A stretch of DNA of 64,000 nt from Gordonia jacobaea. Its GTDB lineage: Bacteria; Actinomycetota; Actinomycetes; Mycobacteriales; Mycobacteriaceae. Position numbers and translations under genes: made by a program. The notes under the pieces are model-generated. The model was not told the origin of the DNA. It did not search any database and saw nothing but the letters and a program-made list of their open reading frames with translations. This document shows positions 48,139-57,397 of this stretch, piece after piece (positions within the stretch are counted from its first letter, which is position 1; each line of letters starts with the position of its first letter). The stretch is taken from the NCBI RefSeq assembly GCF_001186365.1, contig NZ_LDTZ01000014.1, forward strand, positions 578,468-642,467, read 5' to 3'.

Positions 48139-48594
48139 ATGACCTCCCGTACCCCTGATCGCGTCGTTACCGACTTCCTCGATGCTCTCGCCCGCGACGA
48201 CAGTTCCGCAGCCATGGCAGATCTCGACGAGAACATCGTCTACACCAATGTCGGACTGCCGACGATCCGTGGCAAACGCAACGTCGCCAAGGTCTTTGGT
48301 GCCATGGACGCGTCGTCGTTCGCAGGCTTCGACTACGGGATCATCAACATCGCCACCGACGACACCGTGGTGCTCACCGAGCGGATCGACGAGATCCGGC
48401 TCGGTCCCGTACGTATCCGGTTCTGGGTGTGCGGGCGCTTCGAGATTCTCGACGGTGCGATCGCCGTGTGGCGCGACTACTTCGACTTCTGGGACATCAC
48501 CAAGGGCTTCGTGCGTGGACTTGCGGGTGTCGTCGTTCCGTCGGCGGTGCAGTCGCTACCAGCGCGCAGGGTCGACGCCCCCGGGATCACCTAG
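48139..48594 (+). CDS. Limonene-1,2-epoxide hydrolase family protein (SnoaL-like fold)
   Basis: 151 residues. The sequence VVTDFLDALARDDSSAAMADLDENIVY, with YTNVGLPTIRGK and later WRDYFDFWD, matches limonene-epoxide hydrolases, whose active site uses an Asp-Arg-Asp triad (candidates: Asp in LTERIDEI, Arg in RFWVCGRFE, Asp in WRDYFD). M. tuberculosis EphG (Rv2740) is a homologue acting on lipid or sterol epoxides. It is single and converges with the eut operon 9 nt from its end. The substrate is unknown. Confidence 0.85.
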   Translation: MTSRTPDRVVTDFLDALARDDSSAAMADLDENIVYTNVGLPTIRGKRNVAKVFGAMDASSFAGFDYGIINIATDDTVVLTERIDEIRLGPVRIRFWVCGRFEILDGAIAVWRDYFDFWDITKGFVRGLAGVVVPSAVQSLPARRVDAPGIT

Positions 48595-48603
48595 TCCCGC
48601 GAC

Positions 48604-49392
48604 CTAGCCGAGTTCGCCCTGCGCAGCGGCTGCGGCGACGGCGGGGTCGGCAGACGAGGTGTCTTTGAGTGCGACGCCCGACGCGCCGAGTTGCCGTGCC
48701 CCGGACACCAGTGCTCCGACGATCCGGGCGGCGTCGCGGTATCCGAGCCCGTCCGGCGGATGGATGTTGGAGATGCAATTGCGTTCGGAGTCACGACGTC
48801 CCGGCTCCGGGCGATACGTCAGGTAGATGCCGAGGCTGTCGGCGACCGACAGTCCCGGGCGCTCCCCGATGATCACGAGAAGGATCTCGACGCCGAGCGC
48901 CTCCCCGATGTGATCGCCGAGCGCGACACGCGCCTGGGTGGCCACGACCGGCGGAGCGATCGAGAATTGCGGCGAGAGTTCGGCAGCGATCGTCTCGATG
49001 AGCGCTACCGCGTGCGTGTCCACCGCCGTCGCCGACAAGCCGTCGGCGATCACGAAACCGATGTCGGCGCCCGAATGTTGCACTGCGGAAAGGTCATTCG
49101 GGATTCGGCCGAGGTCGGGTCGGCGCAGATACTCCGCCCGCGACGACGCCTGACTCGTGACGACCGCCGGCTCGCCCAACCCCAGCCCCTTCAGACCGTC
49201 GACGACGCCGTCGGAGTCCATGGGGGTGTGCACGGCGTCGCGTGCTGCCGCGTGATCGGCCTGAAACTGCAGCACATCAGCACTCGACAGCGCATTTCCG
49301 CTGCGCTGCAACCCGATTCGGGCCTGGGTGAGTCCGCGCATCGATTTCCACGGATCGACCGACGGGATTGACTGCGTCTCGGGCGTGTTCAC
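48604..49392 (-). CDS. eutC: Ethanolamine ammonia-lyase small subunit
   Basis: 262 residues from GTG 49392. Family motifs: LTQARIGLQRSGNALSSADVL, DVQFxADHAxARDAV (LQFQADHAAARDAV), VVIADGLSATAVD (here FVIADGLSATAVD), IGERPGLSVADSLGIYLTY and ERNCISNIHPPDGLGY. Together with EutB it forms the adenosylcobalamin-dependent lyase that converts ethanolamine to acetaldehyde and ammonia. Its GTG overlaps the eutB stop in a GTGA arrangement, so it is translationally coupled. No reactivating factor EutA gene follows. Confidence 0.95.
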   Translation of the reverse strand: MNTPETQSIPSVDPWKSMRGLTQARIGLQRSGNALSSADVLQFQADHAAARDAVHTPMDSDGVVDGLKGLGLGEPAVVTSQASSRAEYLRRPDLGRIPNDLSAVQHSGADIGFVIADGLSATAVDTHAVALIETIAAELSPQFSIAPPVVATQARVALGDHIGEALGVEILLVIIGERPGLSVADSLGIYLTYRPEPGRRDSERNCISNIHPPDGLGYRDAARIVGALVSGARQLGASGVALKDTSSADPAVAAAAAQGELG

Positions 49393-50795
49393 GACGCCGC
49401 CAGTCCGCGCAGCGCCGACGTCTGCGGGTCGAGTGGCACGACGTGGCCGCCCTCGTCGGCCATGCCGATGGTCTGCATCCACGCCTCGAATTCCGGTGCG
49501 GCGCGCAGGCCCAGGACGTCGCGCAGGTAGAGCACGTCGTGGAACGACAGGCTCTGGTACCCGAGCATGATGTCGTCGGCGCCCGGAACGGTGATGACGA
49601 ATCCGACTCCGGCCATCCCGAGCAGGCTCAACAGCGTGTCCATGTCGTTCTGGTCGGCCTCGGCATGGTTGGTGTAGCAGACGTCGACGCCCATAGGCAG
49701 CCCGAGGAGTTTGCCGCAGAAGTGATCTTCGAGTCCCGCGCGGATGATCTGCTTGCCGTCGAAGAGATACTCGGGGCCGATGAATCCGACGACGGTGTTG
49801 ACCAGCAACGGTTCCAGCGACCGGGCGACCGCGTAGGCGCGCGCTTCGAGGGTCTGCTGGTCGACGGGCCGCCCGCCGGTCCCGAGGTGTGCGCCCGCCG
49901 ACAGTGCCGAGCCCTGCCCGGTTTCGAGGTACATCACGTTGTCGCCGACGGTCCCGCGGTGCAACGACCTCCCGGCCTCATTGCCTTCGTTGAGAACTGC
50001 CAGGTCGACGCCGAATCCGCGGTTGGCGCCCTCGGTACCCGCAATCGACTGGAAGACCAGGTCGACCGGTGCGCCCGCCTCGACCAAGCCGATCGTCGTG
50101 GTGACGTGCGAGAGCACGCACGACTGCATCGGAATATCGAAACGCTGCCGCACGTCGTCGAGGAGTTCGAGCAGCGTCGACGTCGCCTGTGGTGAGTCGG
50201 TTGCGGGGTTGATTCCGACGACCGCGTCGCCGCAACCGAGGAGCAGGCCGTCGAGCAGTCCTGCCGCGATGCCGCGCGGATCGTCGGTGGGGTGGTTGGG
50301 CTGCAATCGTGTCGCGAGGCGGCCGGGCAGTCCGATCGTCGTGCGGAATCCGGCGGTTACCTCCATGCGGCGGGCGACGGAGATCAGATCCTGATTGCGC
50401 ATCAACTTGCTCACCGCCGCAACCATTTCCGGGGTCAACCCGGGGGAGACGGCCTGCAGGCGCTGCGTTCCACCCGACGCCACGACCTGCTCGAGCAGCC
50501 AGTCGCGTAGACCGCCGACCGTCAGGTGCGCGATGGGGGCGAATGCCTCTCGGTCGTGGGTGTCGATGATCAGCCGTGTGACTTCGTCTGATTCGTAGGG
50601 GACGAGCATCTCTTCGAGGAAGACGGTGAGCGGAAGGTCGGCGAGAACCCAAGCTGCTGCGGCCCGCTCGGCGTCGGATTGTGCTGCGCACCCGGCCAAT
50701 TCGTCACCCGAACGTGCCGGGGTGGCCTTGGCCATCACATCGATCAGGTCGGCGAACTGGTAGGTGTGCCCACGAAGCGTGTGGCGGTAGATCAC
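49389..50795 (-). CDS. eutB: Ethanolamine ammonia-lyase large subunit
   Basis: 468 residues, similar in size to E. coli EutB (453). The TIM-barrel large subunit carries the substrate and cobalamin sites; recognisable parts are ARSGDELAGCAAQSDAERAAA, GLPGRLATRLQPNHPTDDP, VVGFIGPEYLFDGKQIIRAGLEDHF (in parts) and YTNHAEADQNDMD. It starts at GTG 50795, overlapping the stop of the permease gene (GTGA), and is followed by eutC in the same fashion. No microcompartment, alcohol or aldehyde dehydrogenase gene is in the cluster, so acetaldehyde must be handled elsewhere. Confidence 0.95.
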   Translation of the reverse strand: MIYRHTLRGHTYQFADLIDVMAKATPARSGDELAGCAAQSDAERAAAAWVLADLPLTVFLEEMLVPYESDEVTRLIIDTHDREAFAPIAHLTVGGLRDWLLEQVVASGGTQRLQAVSPGLTPEMVAAVSKLMRNQDLISVARRMEVTAGFRTTIGLPGRLATRLQPNHPTDDPRGIAAGLLDGLLLGCGDAVVGINPATDSPQATSTLLELLDDVRQRFDIPMQSCVLSHVTTTIGLVEAGAPVDLVFQSIAGTEGANRGFGVDLAVLNEGNEAGRSLHRGTVGDNVMYLETGQGSALSAGAHLGTGGRPVDQQTLEARAYAVARSLEPLLVNTVVGFIGPEYLFDGKQIIRAGLEDHFCGKLLGLPMGVDVCYTNHAEADQNDMDTLLSLLGMAGVGFVITVPGADDIMLGYQSLSFHDVLYLRDVLGLRAAPEFEAWMQTIGMADEGGHVVPLDPQTSALRGLAAS

Positions 50796-52231
50796 GAGAG
50801 TCCCTCTTCGGCGTCGGCAATGGCCTCGAACTCTTCGTCGGCGCTGGCGAAGACCAACCGGTTGCGGCTGTACAAGCCAAAATACGTCATGAAGAGCGCG
50901 AACACGATGAGACAGCCGGTCGCGGCCTTGATGTCGACGAGGAACGTCGCGACCAATGCGAGCACAGCGATCACGAGGGCGAAGCCCGTCGTGACCATGC
51001 CGCCGGGTGCGCGGTAGGGGCGCGCCAGTTCCGGCTCCCGGATGCGTAGCACGATGTGGCTCACCATCATCAGCACATAACTCAGCGCGGCACCGAAGAC
51101 GGCCATGTTCAGCAGCGTCGCGCCCTGTCCGCTGAGTGACAGGAGGAACCCGACGATGCCGGGGACGATCAGCGCCAGCGTCGGAGACTTGCGAGAGTTG
51201 GTGACGGACAACGACTTCGGCAGGTATCCGGCGCGCGAGAGTGCGAACAACTGCCGCGAGTAGGCGTAGATGATCGAGAAGAAGCTCGCCACGAGCCCCG
51301 CCAAGCCGATGTAGTTGACGACCGTGTGTGCGGTTCCGCTTCCCAGCGCCTCGACGAGCGGGTTACCCGAACTCTGCATGGCCGATGCCCCACCGGCGCC
51401 CGGCACCAGGAACAGCACCAGCGCACACGTGAAGATCAGCGCGCACATCGCCGCGATGATCCCGCGCGGCACGTTGCGGGCAGGGTCCTTGGCCTCCTCT
51501 GCGGCCAGGGGCACGCCTTCGACGGCGAGGAAGAACCAGATGGCGAACGGGATTGCCGCCCAGATGCCGAGGTATCCGTGGGGCAGGAACGAACTCGCGC
51601 CCGCGGCATCCGTCGGGGCGATATCGGTGAGGTTCGACCACGAGAAGTCGCCGATTGCCGCGACCGCGAACACGATGAGGCCTGCGAGTGCGACCGCGGT
51701 GATCACGAACATGACCTTCAGTGCCTCACCGACACCGGCGAGATGTACGCCGATGAACAATGCGTAGACCGCGAGGTACACCCACCAACCGTCGGTGATG
51801 CCGAACAGGTGCAGCGACTCGACGTACGCGCCGATGAAGGTCGCAATCGCTGCGGGCGCGATCGCGTATTCGATCAGGACCGCGGTACCGGTCGCCATCC
51901 CGCCCCAGGTGCCGAGGGCTCGGCGCGCGAAGGTGTATCCGCCTCCTGCCGCGGGCAGTGCGGAACTCATCTCGGCCATGCCGAGCACCATCGCGAAGTA
52001 CATCGCGGCGATGATGACGGCCGCGATGGCCAGGCCGCCGAAGCCGCCCTGCTCGAGCCCGAAATTCCACCCGGAGTAGTCGCCGCTGATGACGTAGCTG
52101 ACCCCGAGACCCGCGAGCAGCACCCACCCGGCCGTGCCGGTCTTGAGTCGACGTTTGTCGAGGTAGTCGGTCGAACTCGCTGCCGACGACGTGGCAGCCG
52201 TCGTGCCGCCTCCGGATTCGATTGTGCTCAT
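50792..52231 (-). CDS. eat: Ethanolamine permease (APC superfamily)
   Basis: 479 residues from ATG 52231 (MSTIESGGGTTAATSSAASS); about 12 membrane segments. GWVLLAGLGVSYVISGDYSGWNFGL is typical of Eat-type ethanolamine permeases, as are GGGYTFARRALGTWGG and LAAEEAKDPARNVPRG. It is the first gene of the eat-eutB-eutC operon and couples to eutB by a 4-nt overlap. The gene order permease-eutB-eutC matches microcompartment-free ethanolamine operons of Pseudomonas and Rhodococcus-like bacteria. Confidence 0.93.
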   Translation of the reverse strand: MSTIESGGGTTAATSSAASSTDYLDKRRLKTGTAGWVLLAGLGVSYVISGDYSGWNFGLEQGGFGGLAIAAVIIAAMYFAMVLGMAEMSSALPAAGGGYTFARRALGTWGGMATGTAVLIEYAIAPAAIATFIGAYVESLHLFGITDGWWVYLAVYALFIGVHLAGVGEALKVMFVITAVALAGLIVFAVAAIGDFSWSNLTDIAPTDAAGASSFLPHGYLGIWAAIPFAIWFFLAVEGVPLAAEEAKDPARNVPRGIIAAMCALIFTCALVLFLVPGAGGASAMQSSGNPLVEALGSGTAHTVVNYIGLAGLVASFFSIIYAYSRQLFALSRAGYLPKSLSVTNSRKSPTLALIVPGIVGFLLSLSGQGATLLNMAVFGAALSYVLMMVSHIVLRIREPELARPYRAPGGMVTTGFALVIAVLALVATFLVDIKAATGCLIVFALFMTYFGLYSRNRLVFASADEEFEAIADAEEGLS

Positions 52232-52344
52232 GAACGCGCCTTTCGTGCGGAGGCGAGATGACCGTCGGTCTCGCTGCTTACTTGATTCCGGCAAGACGGT
52301 ACGGAGTGTGTGTCACATCACAATGGCGTCGACGTAAGAGCGGC

Positions 52345-52371
52345 TGAGAAATGAGAACCCCGGATTTCTCA
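52345..52371. promoter_or_regulatory. Inverted repeat in the eat / APC permease divergent promoter region
   Basis: TGAGAAAT and ATTTCTCA form an 8-bp inverted repeat separated by 11 nt, midway between the starts of the eat operon and the APC permease gene. The spacing of the outer half-sites and the neighbouring IclR-family gene make this a candidate operator. Which regulator binds it is unknown. Confidence 0.4.
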
Positions 52372-52441
52372 CGCGGGTTAACACGCTGGAAACACGAAAA
52401 CGATGCGTCGCAACGACCGCTCCGTCACGGTAGAGGGCGCT

Positions 52442-53944
52442 ATGCCGACATCCTCCACCGCCGAATCATCGTCCAGCGCAGAATCGCCGTCAGCGACGTA
52501 CCCGTTGGTCGCCGACGAGTCGCCGGTGCGCGGCCTGACTCGTCGTCAGCTTCCCTTCATACCCGTCTTCGCGCAGTCCGTCGCGGCCATCGCGCCGGCA
52601 GGGACGTCGGCGGTGACGCCGTTGTTCGTGATCGCCGCGATGAGCGGAGCAGGTGGTGTCATCTCGTTCGCCGTCGCGATGGTCGTCGTCATGATGATCT
52701 CGGCGTGCGTGCGGCCGATGGCGCAGCGACTCGCCGTCGTGGGCGGTCTCTATTCGTACGTCGCTCAGGGATTCGGCCCGCGGGTGGCCCTTCCGACGGC
52801 ATGGTCGGCGATCGTCGGTTATGGCTCGGTGAGTATGGCGGGACTTCTCGCAGTTGGCTTGTACCTCAACCACATTGCCGTCAGCATCGGGGTGTCGACG
52901 TCGGTGTGGCTGCCGATTGTCTGTGTGATCATCGTCGTGGCCGCCCTCGTCATGACCGTGCTGATGGTTCGCGGGATCAAGGTCTCTGCGACCGCGACAC
53001 TCGCGATCGAGGTCGTCGCCGTTGTCATCCTGGTCGGCCTCATGGTGTGGCTCGGGATCACGCATCATTCGGCGGACTGGTCGAAGGTGTTCGCACCGCA
53101 GGTCGACGTCGGGTCGATGGGTCTGATGATCGTGGTCGCGGTCAGCGCGTTCGTCGGATTCGAGAGTGCGACGACGCTGTCGGCCGAGGCGCGTCGACCC
53201 TTCCGCAGCGTTCCGCGCACCCTGCGCTGGACACCGATCGCCGCGGGCGTCATCTATCTGCTCGCGGTGACCACCCAGTCGCTCGCGATGTTCGACGCCC
53301 CGGCGGGCGTACGGGAGAGTTCCACACCACTGGCCGCCCTGTTCCTCTCCGACGGCACCCGCGTCACGGCGGTCATCCTCGACATCGGGATCGCGACGTC
53401 GTTCTTCGCATGCGCGCTCGCCTCGGTCAACGCGCTGGTGCGCGTCCTGTTCACGCTGGGGCGCGAGCGGGTGGCACCGAGGGCATTCGGCACCACGCAC
53501 CCGCGCTTTCACACCCCCGCGTTCGCCACGATCTGCGCGATGGCGGTCGTGACGCTCGGGCCGCTGGTGTTCCTCTGGTGCGGCGGCGATCCGCAGAACG
53601 GGATCCGCGACTTCCTGACGCTCAGCGCCCTCGGCTACATGGGCAGTTACCTCACCGCGTGTCTCGCATCGCCGCGGCTACTGGCGCGGATCGGGGAGAG
53701 CAGCAGGCGCATCCTGGTGCTCGGCGTCTTCACCGCGACCATTCTCGGAGTGCTGTTGCTGACCGCCTTCGGGACCGGCGTCGGACACGGCCGCATTCTG
53801 GGCGTTGTCTACGTCGCGTCGATGGCGGTAGTGACCGTGTTCGTGCTGTTTGTGGCGCGATGCCGACCTCATCTGCTCGGCGGTGTCGGTGTCTTTGATG
53901 CGACGACCAGCGCCGACATCCTCACGACTGCGACTCTGCGGTGA
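52442..53944 (+). CDS. APC-superfamily amino acid/amine permease
   Basis: 500 residues from ATG 52442, which has a GAGGG site; ATG 52403 is possible but weaker. About 12 membrane segments are visible, preceded by a Ser-rich ~30-residue hydrophilic tail. VFAQSVAAIAPAGTSAVTPL and GFESATTLSAEARRPFRSVPR (in parts) are typical of the amino acid/polyamine/organocation family. It is transcribed divergently from the eat operon and followed after 43 nt by an IclR regulator. The substrate could be an amine or amino acid; no closer assignment is justified. Confidence 0.85.
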   Translation: MPTSSTAESSSSAESPSATYPLVADESPVRGLTRRQLPFIPVFAQSVAAIAPAGTSAVTPLFVIAAMSGAGGVISFAVAMVVVMMISACVRPMAQRLAVVGGLYSYVAQGFGPRVALPTAWSAIVGYGSVSMAGLLAVGLYLNHIAVSIGVSTSVWLPIVCVIIVVAALVMTVLMVRGIKVSATATLAIEVVAVVILVGLMVWLGITHHSADWSKVFAPQVDVGSMGLMIVVAVSAFVGFESATTLSAEARRPFRSVPRTLRWTPIAAGVIYLLAVTTQSLAMFDAPAGVRESSTPLAALFLSDGTRVTAVILDIGIATSFFACALASVNALVRVLFTLGRERVAPRAFGTTHPRFHTPAFATICAMAVVTLGPLVFLWCGGDPQNGIRDFLTLSALGYMGSYLTACLASPRLLARIGESSRRILVLGVFTATILGVLLLTAFGTGVGHGRILGVVYVASMAVVTVFVLFVARCRPHLLGGVGVFDATTSADILTTATLR

Positions 53945-53987
53945 CAACTCGGCGACCCGCGTGCGCATGTCACGGTGAGGGGGCGAC

Positions 53988-54725
53988 ATGGCGATAGGCC
54001 GTGCGCCGCGGTCGGATTCGGTGGTGCGCGCCCTGCAGATCATCGAGACCGTCGCCGACCTCGGAATCGGTACGACGGCCCGCGACATCGCCGATCGGCT
54101 CGACCTCCCCTCCGCGAGCACCTATCGGCTGCTCAACAGTCTCGTCGCCGACGAGTTTCTGGTGCGGACGGCTGATCTGCGTGGCTTCGCGATCGGCACG
54201 CGCCTCGCGTCGTTCGTCGACGGCGTGGTCACGCCTCCGGTCCCGGCGCGTGCCGCGGAGCTGATCGACGAGTTCCGCGGCTCGGTGCGGTTCGCCGTGC
54301 ATCTGCTCTACTTCCGCCCCGCGTCGGTGCGCGTTCTCGACGCCGACCCAGACCATCCGCTCGACGGGGTGGGTGAGCTCATGCGGTACCTGCACGCGTC
54401 TGCGGCGGGCAAACTGCTGCTCGCGTCGCTGTCGCAGTGGCGCGACGCGCTGGAGATGCCGCTGCTACCCGTCACGCCCGCCACGATCATCGACCTGGCG
54501 CGGCTCGAGGAACAGATCGCCGAGATCCGACGCACCGACGTTGCGCGCGACGACGGCGAACTCGTGGTGGCCCACGCCCACCTGGCCGTGCCGATCTACG
54601 ACGTCACCGGCGCTGTGCGCGGGGCGGTGATGATCGGCGGGGTATCGAGCAGGCTCGAGGCGATCTGCTCACTCACCGACGCGGCGCGCGGACTCGCGAA
54701 CGCCGTCGGGCCGCTGCTGTTCTGA
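53988..54725 (+). CDS. IclR-family transcriptional regulator
   Basis: 245 residues. The N-terminal winged HTH (SDSVVRALQIIETVADLGIGTTARDIADRLDLPSASTYRLLNSL, in parts) covers ~8-70, and the IclR effector domain follows with LHASAAGKLLLASL and VAVPIYD-like (LAVPIYDVTGAV) segments. Such proteins control uptake and catabolic genes in response to small metabolites. Its position after the APC permease suggests regulation of that gene and perhaps of the divergent ethanolamine operon. It converges with arsC. Confidence 0.9.
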   Translation: MAIGRAPRSDSVVRALQIIETVADLGIGTTARDIADRLDLPSASTYRLLNSLVADEFLVRTADLRGFAIGTRLASFVDGVVTPPVPARAAELIDEFRGSVRFAVHLLYFRPASVRVLDADPDHPLDGVGELMRYLHASAAGKLLLASLSQWRDALEMPLLPVTPATIIDLARLEEQIAEIRRTDVARDDGELVVAHAHLAVPIYDVTGAVRGAVMIGGVSSRLEAICSLTDAARGLANAVGPLLF

Positions 54726-54756
54726 GTGCGGCTGTGTCCTGTCGGATGTGGCGCGG

Positions 54757-55113
54757 CTACAGGATCTCGTCGAGCTTGTCGAGTGGGCGGGCGAGGCGAG
54801 TTCCCTTGGCGGTCACCACAAATGGACGTTCGACGAGGATCGGGTGCGCGACCATCTCGTCGAGCAGTTTCTCGTCCGACGCGGCGTCGAGGTCGAGTTC
54901 CTTGTAGAGCGCTTCGCGCTTGCGCGCGGCCTGGCGAACGGTGATGCCGGCATCGGCGAAGAGTTGTTCGAGTTGTTCGCGGGTGTACGGCTCGTCGAGA
55001 TACTTCACGATCGTCGGCTCGACGCCCTCGTCGCGGAGGCGCTGCAGGGCTTTGCGCGACGTCGAGCATTTGGGGTTGTGATAGATCGTCGCGTTGTCGG
55101 TCGCAGCAGCCAT
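54757..55113 (-). CDS. arsC: Arsenate reductase, glutaredoxin-coupled ArsC type
   Basis: 118 residues from ATG 55113. It matches the ArsC/Spx fold: IYHNPKCSTSRKAL with catalytic Cys16, KYLDEPYTREQL, AHPILVERPFVVT with the cis-Pro and Arg, and KGTRLARPLDKLDEIL at the end. The family reduces arsenate to arsenite with glutathione/glutaredoxin or mycothiol-linked partners; YfgD-like members have uncertain roles. No arsenite pump or ArsR regulator gene is adjacent, so an arsenic-resistance operon is not supported here. Confidence 0.9.
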   Translation of the reverse strand: MAAATDNATIYHNPKCSTSRKALQRLRDEGVEPTIVKYLDEPYTREQLEQLFADAGITVRQAARKREALYKELDLDAASDEKLLDEMVAHPILVERPFVVTAKGTRLARPLDKLDEIL

Positions 55114-55157
55114 GAGGGTGACACTACCCAAGCGCCCAACCACTCGGACCCCTAGCG

Positions 55158-56354
55158 CTACCCGGACGCTGCGGCGGCGTCGTCGGGTGTGACGCGTCGG
55201 GGGAGCGTGAGGGCCACGGCGAGGGCAATGACCGCGCACACGGCTCCGACGACGACGGGTGCCAGCGCGCCGCCGTGCTCGATCGCCAATGCGCCGATCA
55301 GTGCGCCGACGCCGATCGAGAAGTTGAACGTCGTGGAGTAGAGCGTCGTCGCCGACTCGCGGTAGGCGGGCGCCACGCGGAACACCGTCGTCTGCAGGCC
55401 GATCGGGGCAGCGGCGTATCCGGCGGCCCACACGAGGAGTCCGACGAGAGCCGCGGGAAGCCACAGACTCGCGACGGGCGTGAGTATCAGTGCACCCGCG
55501 AGGACCGCGATGATCGCCGCGAGTGACCACCGCACGGATTGGGTGCGGGACAGGAATGCCCCGGCCGTGAAGTTGCCCGCGACCCCTGCCACGCCCATCA
55601 CCAGCAGGACGACACCGACCAGGTCGGCGTCGATTCCGAGGATCTCGACGATGAACGGGGTGACGTAGGTGTAGGCGGCGTACGCGCCGGTGATGACGAG
55701 CGCGGTGACGATCAGCGTCGTCCGGAGGTTGCGCATGCGGAGCAACCGCGGCAGGCCCCGCAGCCCGATGGTCTCGCTGTCGCCGGGGACCGAGCGCAGC
55801 AGCACGGCCAGCGCGACGAGGCTGACCAAGCTCAGCCCGGCGAGCGTCCAGTAGGCGGCCCGCCAGCCGAACGCCTGCCCGATCACGGTGCCGACGGGCA
55901 TGCCGAGCACCGACGCCAGCGACACTCCCGAGAACGCGATGGTGGTCGCGCGCACGGCAGCATTCGGCGGGACAAGGCGCACGGCGGTCGCCGCGACGAT
56001 CGCCCACATCAACCCGAGGGCGACACCGATCGCCATGCGCACCGCCAGGAGCATCGCGTAGTTCACGGCGAGCGCGGTGAGCGTGTTGCCGACGACGAAT
56101 GCGGCCATCACGCAGAGCAGAATCGGACGGCGGTCGAGGCGTCGAGTCGCCGTGGAGAGCGTGGGTGCACTGACCGCGGCCACGAACGCGAAGAACGTGA
56201 CAGTGAGGCCGATGGTGCCCTCGGAGACGTCGAGGTCGGTGGCCATCGGACGGAGTAATCCGATGGGCATGATCTCGGTGGTAGTGATGGTGAACACACC
56301 GAGGCCAAGCGAGACCACCGCCGCCCAATCGCGTCGGGCGGCGGTGGTCGTCAT
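55158..56354 (-). CDS. MFS transporter (sugar/drug efflux, AraJ/Cmx-like)
   Basis: 398 residues, 12 hydrophobic segments. TEIMPIGLLRPMATDLDVSEG near the N terminus is the hallmark of the DHA1 subgroup containing AraJ, SotB and chloramphenicol exporter Cmx. The TRRLDRRPILL loop and VRAT.IAFSGVSLASVLGMP segment are conserved. It lies 7 nt upstream of prs on the coordinate scale and on the same strand, after prs in transcription order, so read-through from glmU-prs is possible. Substrate unknown. Confidence 0.88.
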   Translation of the reverse strand: MTTTAARRDWAAVVSLGLGVFTITTTEIMPIGLLRPMATDLDVSEGTIGLTVTFFAFVAAVSAPTLSTATRRLDRRPILLCVMAAFVVGNTLTALAVNYAMLLAVRMAIGVALGLMWAIVAATAVRLVPPNAAVRATTIAFSGVSLASVLGMPVGTVIGQAFGWRAAYWTLAGLSLVSLVALAVLLRSVPGDSETIGLRGLPRLLRMRNLRTTLIVTALVITGAYAAYTYVTPFIVEILGIDADLVGVVLLVMGVAGVAGNFTAGAFLSRTQSVRWSLAAIIAVLAGALILTPVASLWLPAALVGLLVWAAGYAAAPIGLQTTVFRVAPAYRESATTLYSTTFNFSIGVGALIGALAIEHGGALAPVVVGAVCAVIALAVALTLPRRVTPDDAAAASG

Positions 56355-56361
56355 CGAAGTG

Positions 56362-57339
56362 TCAGGCGTTGCCGTCGAAAAGGCTTGTCACCGAACCGTG
56401 TTCGAACACCTCGCGGATGGTCTGTGCCAGCAGCGGGGCGATCGAGATCACGGTCAGCTTGTCGAAGCGCTTCTCCTGCGGGATCGGGAGCGTGTCGGTC
56501 ACGATGACCTCGTCGGCCTCGGAGTTGGCGAGGCGCTCGGCGGCCGGATCGGAGAAGACCGCGTGCGTCGTGGCGATGATGACGTCGCCCGCGCCCGCTT
56601 CCTTGAGCTTCGACACCGCGCCGACGATGGTGCCGCCGGTGTCGATCATGTCGTCGATGACCACACAGGTGCGGCCTTCGACCTCACCGACCACGCGGTG
56701 CGCGACGATCTGGTTGGCGACCAACGGGTCGCGGGTCTTGTGGATGAACGCGACGGGAGCGCCACCGAGCGCATCCGACCACTTCTCCGCGACGCGCACA
56801 CGACCCGAATCCGGCGAGACGACGACGAGGTTTTCGATGCCGTACTTGCCGCGGACGTAGTCGGAGAGCTGACCCTGGGCGTGCATGTGGTCGACGGGGC
56901 CGTCGAAGAAGCCCTGGATCTGATCGGTGTGCAGGTCGACCGAGATGATGCGGTCGGCGCCTGCGGTCTTCATCAGGTCGGCGATGAGGCGTGCCGAGAT
57001 CGGTTCACGACCGCGGGCCTTCTTGTCCTGGCGTGCGTAAGGGTAGAAGGGCAGGATCACGCTGATGCGCTTGGCCGAGCCGCGCTTGAGCGCGTCGATC
57101 ATGATCAGCGCCTCCATCACCCACTCGTTGAGCGGGGCGGGGCAGCTCTGGATCACGAACGCATCCGAACCGCGCACCGACTCCTCGTAGCGAACGAAGA
57201 TCTCGCCGTTGGCGAAGTTCCGCGCGGTCTGCGGAGTCAGCTTGATGCCGAGTTCGTCGGCGACAGCCTGCGCCAGGTCGGGGTGTGCACGCCCCGAGAA
57301 CAGCATCAGGTTCTTCTGGTTGTCGGTGGTCCAGGTCAT
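56362..57339 (-). CDS. prs: Ribose-phosphate pyrophosphokinase
   Basis: 325 residues from ATG 57339 (MTWTTDNQKNLMLFSGRAHP). The metal site DLHTDQIQGFFD and the PRPP-binding loop CVVIDDMIDTGGTIVGA are intact, as is the flexible-loop YARQDKKARGREPIS. It makes PRPP from ribose-5-phosphate and ATP for nucleotides, histidine, tryptophan and decaprenyl-phospho-arabinose. It follows glmU by 58 nt on the same strand, the conserved glmU-prs order (Rv1018c-Rv1017c). Confidence 0.96.
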   Translation of the reverse strand: MTWTTDNQKNLMLFSGRAHPDLAQAVADELGIKLTPQTARNFANGEIFVRYEESVRGSDAFVIQSCPAPLNEWVMEALIMIDALKRGSAKRISVILPFYPYARQDKKARGREPISARLIADLMKTAGADRIISVDLHTDQIQGFFDGPVDHMHAQGQLSDYVRGKYGIENLVVVSPDSGRVRVAEKWSDALGGAPVAFIHKTRDPLVANQIVAHRVVGEVEGRTCVVIDDMIDTGGTIVGAVSKLKEAGAGDVIIATTHAVFSDPAAERLANSEADEVIVTDTLPIPQEKRFDKLTVISIAPLLAQTIREVFEHGSVTSLFDGNA

Positions 57340-57397
57340 GAAAACTCTTCTACTCGATCGTCGGCCGGTGGGCGGCTCTGCCAGCGGGTCACGTTGG

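Noticed and set aside
54757..55113. Arsenic-resistance operon around arsC
   Set aside because: No arsR, arsB or acr3 gene is adjacent; only the reductase-like gene is present.
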